Shown: positions 1 to 7,704 of the stretch, piece after piece
How the letters are laid out: every line of letters begins with the position of its first letter
How positions within the stretch are numbered: the stretch's first letter is position 1
Assembly: GCA_021166835.1 (NCBI GenBank)
Contig: JAJPEN010000044.1
Location: forward strand, 1-7,704
DNA length: 7,704 nt
Origin: Burkholderiaceae bacterium
GTDB taxonomy: Bacteria > Pseudomonadota > Gammaproteobacteria > Burkholderiales > Burkholderiaceae
Direction: 5' to 3'
Notes under the pieces: model-generated
Told to the model about the DNA's origin: nothing
Seen by the model: only the letters and a program-made list of their open reading frames with translations
Database searches by the model: none
Made by a program: the position numbers and the translations under genes

Positions 1-136
1 CCCTCGCCTCGCCGCCGAACTGCTTCGAGAGCACCGTCGTGATCGCCGCCGTCAGCGTCGTCTTGCCGTGATCCACGTGCCCGATCGTCCCCACGTTCAC
101 GTGCGGCTTCGTACGCTCGAACTTTCCTTTCGCCAT
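1..136 (-). CDS. tuf: Elongation factor Tu, N-terminal 45 residues (cut by window edge)
   Basis: EF-Tu is the GTPase that carries aminoacyl-tRNA to the ribosomal A site. Only the first 45 codons are present; the rest lies beyond position 1. The protein begins [13 protein letters not shown] and contains the complete G1/P-loop GHVDHGKT at residues 19-26, followed by [19 protein letters not shown], which is typical of betaproteobacterial EF-Tu. The ATG at 136-134 is the standard family start and has a GGAG Shine-Dalgarno 7 nt upstream. It follows fusA by 77 nt on the same strand, the usual end of the str operon. No separate tuf promoter is evident in the spacer, so cotranscription with fusA is the simplest reading. 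The identity is secure although the gene is partial; whether a second tuf copy exists elsewhere cannot be judged here. Confidence 0.97.
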   Translation of the reverse strand, partial: MAKGKFERTKPHVNVGTIGHVDHGKTTLTAAITTVLSKQFGGEAR

Positions 137-143
137 TTCGAGA

Positions 144-147
144 CTCC
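144..147 (-). promoter_or_regulatory. Ribosome binding site of tuf
   Basis: On the minus strand GGAG occurs 7 nt before the ATG at 136-134. It supports the chosen tuf start. Confidence 0.7.
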
Positions 148-213
148 GTTACCTGTTCGCTGTTTTCCGATGTCGAACGAAGCGGCCGGGCCGCCCGTCT
201 TCCATTGATACGG

Positions 214-2319
214 TTACTTCGTGCGCGCCGAGATGATCGCTTCGGCGACGTTCTTCGGAGCTTCCGCGTATTGCTTGAACTCCATCGTGTAGGTCGCGCG
301 ACCCTGCGTGAGCGAGCGCAGCGTGGTGGCGTAGCCGAACATCTCGGCCATCGGCACCTCGGCGCGGATCACCTTCCCGCCGCCCGCCATGTCTTCCATG
401 CCCTGGACCATCCCGCGGCGCGACGACAGGTCGCCCATCACGTTGCCGGCGTAGTCTTCGGGAGTCTCGACCTCGACGGCCATCATCGGCTCGAGCAGCA
501 CGGGGCTCGCGCGGCGCATGCCTTCCTTGAAGGCGATGGAGGCCGCCTGCTTGAACGCGTTCTCGTTCGAGTCGACGTCGTGGTACGAACCGAAATGCAG
601 CGTCGCCTTGATGTTCACCACTGGATAGCCGGCGAGCACGCCCGCGGGCAGCGTGTCCTCGATGCCCTTCTGCACCGCCGGGATGTACTCGCGCGGAACG
701 ACGCCGCCCTTGATCGCGTCGACGAACTCGAAATTCGGGCCGCCCGGCTCGAGCGGCTCGAGCTTGAGCACGACGTGGCCGTACTGGCCGCGGCCGCCCG
801 ACTGCTTGATGAACTTGCCTTCGGCCTCTTCGCAGGTCTTGCGGATCGTTTCGCGATACGCGACCTGCGGCTTGCCCACCGACGCCTCGACGCCGAACTC
901 GCGCTTCATGCGGTCGACGAGGATCTCCAGGTGCAGCTCGCCCATGCCGGCGATGATCGTCTGGCCCGATTCCTCGTCGGTGCGCACGCGGAACGACGGA
1001 TCTTCCTGCGCGAGACGACCGAGCGCGATGCCCATCTTCTCCTGGTCGGCCTTCGTCTTCGGCTCGACCGCCTGATGGATGACAGGCTCGGGGAAGTCCA
1101 TGCGCTCGAGCACGATCGGCGCGGCGGGGTCGCACAGCGTCTCGCCGGTGGTGACTTCCTTCAGCCCGACGGCCGCGGCGATGTCGCCCGCGCGCACTTC
1201 CTTGATCTCCTCGCGCTGATTCGCGAGCATCTGCAGCAGGCGCCCGATGCGCTCCTTCTTGCCCCTGATCGAGTTCAGCACGGTGTCGCCGGAGTTCAGC
1301 ACGCCGGAGAACACGCGGATGAACGTGAGCTGGCCCACGAAGGGGTCGCTCATCAGCTTGAACGCGAGCGCCGAGAACTTCTCGCCGTCGTCGGCCTTGC
1401 GCAGCACCTCGACGTCGTTGTCGTCGTGCCCGGTCACCGGCGGGATGTCGATCGGCGACGGCAGGAACTCGATGACGGCGTCGAGCATGCGCTGCACGCC
1501 CTTGTTCTTGAAGGCGCTGCCGCACATCATCGGCTGGATCTCGTTGGCGACCGTGCGCTTGCGCAGACCCTTGCGGATGTCGTCCTCGGAGAGCTCGCCT
1601 TCCTCGAGGTAGCGGTTCATCAGCTCCTCGTCGGCCTCGGCGGCGGCCTCGACCATGTTCTCGCGCCACTTCGCGCACAGGTCGGCCATCTCGGCGGGAA
1701 TGTCGGCGTAGTCGAAGCGCATTCCCTGCGACGCGTCGTCCCAGAGGATCGCCTTCATCTTGATCAGGTCGACGACGCCGCGGAAGCTCTCCTCGGCGCC
1801 GATCGGCACGACGATCGGAACCGGGTTGGCCTTCAGGCGCAGCTTCATCTGGTCGTAGACCTTGAAGAAGTTCGCGCCCATGCGGTCCATCTTGTTGACG
1901 AAGGCGAGCCGCGGCACGCGGTACTTGTTCGCCTGGCGCCAGACCGTCTCGGACTGCGGCTGCACGCCGCCCACCGCGCAATAGACCATGCACGCGCCGT
2001 CGAGCACGCGCATCGAGCGCTCGACCTCGATCGTGAAGTCGACGTGCCCGGGGGTGTCGATGATGTTGATGCGGTGCTCGGGCATGGACAGGTCCATGCC
2101 CTTCCAGAAGCAGGTCACGGCGGACGACGTGATCGTGATGCCGCGCTCCTGCTCCTGCTCCATCCAGTCGGTGGTCGCGGCGCCGTCGTGCACCTCGCCC
2201 ATCTTGTGGTTGACGCCGGTGTAGAACAGGATGCGTTCGGTGGTCGTCGTCTTGCCGGCGTCGATGTGCGCCGAGATGCCGATGTTCCGATAGCGCTCGA
2301 TGGGAGTCTTGCGAGCCAT
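214..2319 (-). CDS. fusA: Elongation factor G
   Basis: EF-G is the cytosolic translocase GTPase that moves tRNAs and mRNA through the ribosome after peptide transfer and also acts with RRF in ribosome recycling. The 701-residue length is normal for the family. Visible G motifs are G1 AHIDAGKT (17-24), G2 RGIT (59-62), G3 DTPGH (88-92, with the catalytic His92) and G4 NKMD (142-145). The domain IV signature [10 protein letters not shown] follows in the C-terminal half, and the end ISARTK is ordinary. The ATG at 2319-2317 gives the standard [20 protein letters not shown] start and has an AGAGAG Shine-Dalgarno 8 nt upstream; the stop is TAA. It lies between rpsG and tuf, as expected for the str operon. 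I see no frameshift, truncation or missing key residue. Confidence 0.99.
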   Translation of the reverse strand: MARKTPIERYRNIGISAHIDAGKTTTTERILFYTGVNHKMGEVHDGAATTDWMEQEQERGITITSSAVTCFWKGMDLSMPEHRINIIDTPGHVDFTIEVERSMRVLDGACMVYCAVGGVQPQSETVWRQANKYRVPRLAFVNKMDRMGANFFKVYDQMKLRLKANPVPIVVPIGAEESFRGVVDLIKMKAILWDDASQGMRFDYADIPAEMADLCAKWRENMVEAAAEADEELMNRYLEEGELSEDDIRKGLRKRTVANEIQPMMCGSAFKNKGVQRMLDAVIEFLPSPIDIPPVTGHDDNDVEVLRKADDGEKFSALAFKLMSDPFVGQLTFIRVFSGVLNSGDTVLNSIRGKKERIGRLLQMLANQREEIKEVRAGDIAAAVGLKEVTTGETLCDPAAPIVLERMDFPEPVIHQAVEPKTKADQEKMGIALGRLAQEDPSFRVRTDEESGQTIIAGMGELHLEILVDRMKREFGVEASVGKPQVAYRETIRKTCEEAEGKFIKQSGGRGQYGHVVLKLEPLEPGGPNFEFVDAIKGGVVPREYIPAVQKGIEDTLPAGVLAGYPVVNIKATLHFGSYHDVDSNENAFKQAASIAFKEGMRRASPVLLEPMMAVEVETPEDYAGNVMGDLSSRRGMVQGMEDMAGGGKVIRAEVPMAEMFGYATTLRSLTQGRATYTMEFKQYAEAPKNVAEAIISARTK

Positions 2320-2327
2320 GATTCGAA

Positions 2328-2333
2328 CTCTCT
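2328..2333 (-). promoter_or_regulatory. Ribosome binding site of fusA
   Basis: The purine run AGAGAG sits 8 nt before the fusA ATG on the minus strand. It is a moderate Shine-Dalgarno that agrees with the family start. Confidence 0.55.
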
Positions 2334-2369
2334 ACGGTTTGCGCGACGTCTCGTGAACGCCGCGCGGGA

Positions 2370-2387
2370 CCGGCGCCGTGGCGCCGG
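2370..2387 (-). other. Strong RNA hairpin about 50 nt upstream of fusA
   Basis: CCGGCGCC (2370-2377) is followed after two bases by its exact reverse complement GGCGCCGG (2380-2387). In RNA this gives at least a 7-bp all-GC stem with a 4-nt loop. Beyond one mismatch, two more G-C pairs flank it. No U-run follows on the minus strand, so it is not a typical intrinsic terminator. A role in mRNA processing or translational control is inference only. Confidence 0.5.
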
Positions 2388-2408
2388 ACCTCGAGGCGAC
2401 CGCTGTCC

Positions 2409-2435
2409 ACGCCGGCCCCTTGCGGGAACCGGCGC
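2409..2435 (-). other. RNA hairpin with GCAA tetraloop, downstream of rpsG
   Basis: In the minus-strand RNA, CGCCGG (2434-2429) pairs with CCGGCG (2415-2410), extended by a G-U pair. A small asymmetric internal loop follows, then CCC pairs with GGG and is closed by the GNRA-type loop GCAA (2423-2420). It begins about 15 nt after the rpsG stop. It has no U-tract. The structure is predicted by eye from base complementarity. Confidence 0.45.
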
Positions 2436-2449
2436 CGCAGCGCGCCGCC

Positions 2450-2920
2450 TCAGAAGCGGAAATGCGCGAAAGCCTTGTTCGCCTCGGCCATGCGGTGCAC
2501 CTCGTCGCGCTTGCGAACGGCGCCGCCGCGGTTCTCGGCGGCTTCCATCAACTCGTTGGCCAGGCGCTGGCCCATGGATTTCTCGCCGCGCTTCTTCGCG
2601 GCTTCGCGCAGCCAGCGCATCGCCAGCGCCAGCCGGCGCACCGGGCGCACCTCGACCGGCACCTGGTAGTTCGCGCCGCCCACGCGACGGCTCTTGACTT
2701 CGACCATCGGCCGGGCGTTCTGCAACGCGGTCATGAAGACCTCGAGCGGATCCTTGCCCGAGCGCGTGCGGATCTGGTCGAACGCGCCGTACAGCATGCG
2801 CTCGGCCACGGCCTTCTTGCCGTCGAGCATCATGACGTTGACGAACTTGGAAACCTCGACGCTGCCGTACAGCGGATCGGGGAGGATTTCGCGCTTGGGT
2901 ACTTCGCGACGACGGGGCAT
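2450..2920 (-). CDS. rpsG: 30S ribosomal protein S7
   Basis: S7 is a primary 16S rRNA-binding protein that starts assembly of the 30S head and lines the E site. The 156-residue protein has the family's basic N-terminus [20 protein letters not shown], the helical core with [20 protein letters not shown] (28-46), and the beta-hairpin region [14 protein letters not shown] (78-91) that contacts rRNA and tRNA. The length fits the common bacterial form. The ATG start has a very strong Shine-Dalgarno and the stop is TGA. It follows rpsL by 245 nt and precedes fusA by 130 nt; both gaps are long for a str operon. In E. coli, S7 represses its own operon by binding the rpsL-rpsG intercistronic mRNA (known for that species). 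A similar control here is possible but not shown by sequence alone. Confidence 0.99.
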   Translation of the reverse strand: MPRRREVPKREILPDPLYGSVEVSKFVNVMMLDGKKAVAERMLYGAFDQIRTRSGKDPLEVFMTALQNARPMVEVKSRRVGGANYQVPVEVRPVRRLALAMRWLREAAKKRGEKSMGQRLANELMEAAENRGGAVRKRDEVHRMAEANKAFAHFRF

Positions 2921-2923
2921 GCA

Positions 2924-2931
2924 ATCACCTC
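2924..2931 (-). promoter_or_regulatory. Strong ribosome binding site of rpsG
   Basis: GAGGTGAT on the minus strand matches eight consecutive bases of the complement to the usual 16S 3' end, ending 3 nt before the rpsG ATG. It fixes the start and predicts efficient initiation. It overlaps the stop codon of a tiny open frame (2960-2925). Confidence 0.75.
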
Positions 2932-2973
2932 TCTTCGTTCAGCTCGCGCACGCCCACCATGGGAGTGCCGCGT

Positions 2974-3061
2974 GGCGATCCGACTCGCCGCCCTCGCGAA
3001 CCTGCTGCTCGGGCCGGCGGGGATCGCCGCTTACTCGGCACGACACCCGATTCCAGGTGTC
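2974..3061 (-). other. Structured 5' leader region of rpsG
   Basis: Between the terminator-like element and rpsG the minus-strand RNA can form three local hairpins. They are 3061-3056 with 3047-3042 (GACACC/GGTGTC, 8-nt loop), 3029-3025 with 3019-3015 (CGGCG/CGCCG, 5-nt loop), and 2989-2985 with 2978-2974 (GGCGA/TCGCC, 6-nt loop). A competing long-range 8-bp stem, GGCGATCC (3028-3021) with GGATCGCC (2981-2974), would break the last two. This is the position where E. coli S7 binds its own mRNA. Equivalence is inference: I did not match an S7 target motif, and GC-rich DNA forms short stems by chance. Confidence 0.35.
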
Positions 3062-3076
3062 ACGCCGCGGGATCCG

Positions 3077-3114
3077 AAAAACGAAAAACGCGAGCCATTC
3101 GCCATCGGCTCGCG
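3077..3114 (-). terminator. Intrinsic terminator (or attenuator) after rpsL
   Basis: On the minus strand, CGCGAGCC (3114-3107) and GGCTCGCG (3096-3089) form a perfect 8-bp stem, seven pairs being G-C, around a 10-nt loop. The stem is followed at once by TTTTTCGTTTTT (3088-3077). This is the standard layout of a Rho-independent terminator. It begins 51 nt after the rpsL stop and lies before rpsG, so it would end or reduce transcription inside the str cluster. The interrupted T-tract may allow partial read-through. Confidence 0.8.
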
Positions 3115-3165
3115 CCACCTGACCACCCCGGAAACCCGCGCGATCGGCGCGGGCCGCTGCGGCGA

Positions 3166-3543
3166 TCAGGCTTTCTTCGGGCGCTTCGCGCCGTACTTCG
3201 AACGCGCCTGCTTGCGATCCTTCACGCCCTGCAGGTCGAGCGAACCGCGGACGATGTGATAGCGCACGCCCGGAAGGTCTTTCACGCGGCCGCCGCGGAT
3301 CAGCACGACCGAGTGCTCCTGCAGGTTGTGGCCCTCGCCGCCGATGTACGAGATGACCTCGAAGCCGTTGGTGAGGCGCACTTTCGCCACCTTGCGCAGC
3401 GCCGAGTTGGGCTTCTTCGGCGTGGTGGTGTAGACGCGCGTGCACACGCCGCGCCGCTGCGGGCAGTCTTCGAGCGCCGGGCTCTTGCTCTTCGTCGCGT
3501 CCGTTTCACGGCCGTGGCGAACGAGCTGGTTGATCGTGGGCAT
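3166..3543 (-). CDS. rpsL: 30S ribosomal protein S12
   Basis: S12 sits at the 30S decoding centre and helps control tRNA selection accuracy. The 125-residue protein matches the family end to end: [12 protein letters not shown] start, [21 protein letters not shown] (31-51), the [29 protein letters not shown] block, and basic tail [12 protein letters not shown]. Lys43 and Lys88, the classical streptomycin-resistance positions, and Pro91 carry the wild-type residues. Asp89, the position methylthiolated by RimO in E. coli, is present. The ATG is the family start, but its Shine-Dalgarno is weak (only GGA at 3552-3550). A sigma-70 type promoter lies just upstream, so rpsL probably starts its own transcript; a terminator-like hairpin follows the stop (TGA). 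The residue pattern is betaproteobacterial. Confidence 0.99.
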   Translation of the reverse strand: MPTINQLVRHGRETDATKSKSPALEDCPQRRGVCTRVYTTTPKKPNSALRKVAKVRLTNGFEVISYIGGEGHNLQEHSVVLIRGGRVKDLPGVRYHIVRGSLDLQGVKDRKQARSKYGAKRPKKA

Positions 3544-3576
3544 CTGGAGTCCGCGGAAAATTCCGGAAAGCCCGCC

Positions 3577-3605
3577 AGTATACGGCGGCGCGACCCACCG
3601 GGCAA
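3577..3605 (-). promoter_or_regulatory. Sigma-70 type promoter of rpsL
   Basis: On the minus strand a -35 box TTGCCC (3605-3600; 4 of 6 consensus) and a -10 box TATACT (3582-3577; 5 of 6) are separated by exactly 17 nt. The expected start is near 3570, giving a 5' leader of about 27 nt. The bases between -10 and the start are GGCGGGC, all G or C. Such discriminators are common at ppGpp/DksA-repressed ribosomal promoters in E. coli; stringent control here is inference. The AT-rich -10 box stands out from the surrounding high-GC DNA. Confidence 0.75.
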
Positions 3606-3655
3606 GTTGTGCAGCGTACGTCGCCTCCGCGCGACCGTCGCCCTCGACGACGCCC

Positions 3656-4403
3656 TCACTTCCCGGCGTCGTACTCGACGAGTTCCTGCACGATCCCGAG
3701 ATCGCGCGAGCCGTCCGGCCTTCGCAGATCGACCTCCAGGCGCGCCCAGGTGCCGACCGCCGGCGCGTACCAATAGGTAGTGCGCACTTCGCCCGAGCGC
3801 TCGACCGGCCGTCCCTGCTCCATCACCGGGCGGCTCCATCGGCCTTCGTGCGAGACGCGAAGCGTCTCGAAGCTGCCGGCGGGCGTCGAGATCGTCTCGA
3901 TTCCGTCGACGCGGGCCTGGTATCGGTAGGTGGTGACGGTGTCGCCGTCGCGCCCGCCGAGCCGGTATTCGTAGTTCCAGGTCTTGCCCACGGTGAGCGG
4001 GAAGACGAGCGCCTGGATGTCGCCGCGCGAGCGGGCGTTCGGCTCGAGGTGCCAGATCGACCGCTTGACGACGCGCGTCTGCGCGGGACCGCTCGGGCGA
4101 CGCGTGACCGGATGCAGCGCGACCTGGCGCAGTTCGGCGCGATCGCCGTCCACCTTCGTGACGACGCGCTCGATCACGGTGGTGTCGTCGGAGGCGTTCG
4201 CGCCGACCTCGTGCGCCGACCAGACCCAGCGCTCGCCGACCCGAAGATCGGGGCGAGCGACCGGCAACGAGAAACCCTCGGCGCGCTCGACGACCGGGCC
4301 GCGCACTCCGACCGGCGAACCGAGCGGGAACTGCGCGCAGGCCGACAGGGCCAGCGCGCAGCCGACGGCGAGCGCGGCGCGCAAGCGCACCGCGCCCGGC
4401 CGT

Positions 4404-4423
<20 letters not shown>
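3656..4423 (-). CDS. Predicted lipoprotein of unknown function
   Basis: The 255-residue product begins with a lipoprotein signal: arginines at 13 and 15, a hydrophobic stretch (16-26) and lipobox LSAC (26-29). The mature protein would start at Cys29, and Ala-Gln at +2/+3 suggests outer-membrane sorting by the E. coli Lol rule. The rest is beta-rich, with no further membrane segment or recognised catalytic motif. Two VGxxW segments (62-66 and 145-149) suggest an internal duplication. [12 protein letters not shown] (179-190) and [16 protein letters not shown] (216-231) resemble envelope proteins of the DUF3108/TapB-like kind; that is a resemblance from memory, not a proven assignment. The ATG overlaps the rpoC end by 20 nt without a clear Shine-Dalgarno. 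A GTG at 4390-4388 (residue 12), just past the rpoC stop, would give a more usual 17-residue signal. It may be cotranscribed with rpoC. Confidence 0.85.

Positions 4424-7704
<3,281 letters not shown>

Larger units (their letters stand above)
2364..2437. repeat. Near-perfect direct repeat in the rpsG-fusA spacer
   Basis: On the plus strand, 2364-2378 reads GCGGGACCGGCGCCG and 2422-2437 reads GCGGGAACCGGCGCCG; they differ by a single inserted A. Both contain CCGGCGCC, whose reverse complement lies at 2380-2387. The repeat therefore supplies alternative partners for the hairpins in this spacer. It lies outside any supported coding region. Confidence 0.6.

Noticed and set aside
182..194. Small hairpin (GCGGC/GCCGC, 3-nt loop) between fusA and tuf, followed by TTCGTTCG
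   Set aside because: The stem is only 5 bp and no real U-tract follows, so I do not call a terminator between fusA and tuf.
149..2410. A 753-codon minus-strand frame overlapping fusA in another frame
   Set aside because: Its composition is Arg/Gly/His-rich and out of frame with the full-length EF-G; it is a GC-driven shadow.
205..2697. An 830-codon open frame on the plus strand, antisense to fusA and rpsG
   Set aside because: It is rich in Arg/His/Leu/Ala with no recognisable domain and lies opposite two certain genes. Long antisense frames arise routinely in high-GC DNA.
3000..3076. Promoter for rpsG downstream of the terminator
   Set aside because: TTCGGA-17-TGGAAT is weak at both boxes, and GTGACA lacks a -10 partner at 16-18 nt; not strong enough to annotate.
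3606..3655. Possible terminator after the lipoprotein gene (CGTCG...CGACG)
   Set aside because: Only a 5-bp stem without a T-tract; nothing else is visible in this short stretch, which leads into the rpsL promoter.

Overview
The window is a high-GC (roughly two-thirds G+C) stretch of a core housekeeping locus. Every supported gene lies on the minus strand, so transcription runs from high to low coordinates: rpoC (3' part), a lipoprotein gene, rpsL, rpsG, fusA, tuf (5' end). This is the rpoBC–str arrangement of many Betaproteobacteria. As judged from memory of these families, the residues also look betaproteobacterial, probably Burkholderiales-like: S12 begins [12 protein letters not shown] and ends [10 protein letters not shown]-Tu begins [20 protein letters not shown], and RpoC carries the proteobacterial insertion inside the trigger loop. 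Genus cannot be called from this.

Layout in transcription order. (1) 7704–4404: rpoC, lacking about its first 315 codons, with the catalytic Asp triad and the second zinc site intact. (2) 4423–3656: a predicted lipoprotein of unknown function whose chosen start overlaps the rpoC end by 20 nt. (3) 3605–3577: a good sigma-70 type promoter with a GC-only discriminator just ahead of rpsL. (4) 3543–3166: rpsL. (5) 3165–2921: a 245-nt rpsL–rpsG spacer holding a textbook-looking intrinsic terminator (3114–3077), then a structured stretch with three small hairpins and a competing long-range pairing, ending in a strong rpsG ribosome binding site. (6) 2920–2450: rpsG. (7) 2449–2320: a 130-nt spacer with two strong hairpins and a near-perfect direct repeat. 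(8) 2319–214: fusA. (9) 213–137: a 77-nt spacer. (10) 136–1: start of tuf.

The ribosomal proteins and elongation factors form the str cluster; RpoC is the RNA polymerase beta' subunit, normally cotranscribed with rpoB upstream, outside the window. All core genes look intact and typical. I see no mobile element, CRISPR array, tRNA, rRNA, defence system or biosynthetic system, and no wholly new system. The points worth a second look are regulatory and contextual: the lipoprotein gene between rpoC and rpsL, the terminator inside the str cluster without an obvious promoter after it, and the structured spacers before rpsG and fusA.
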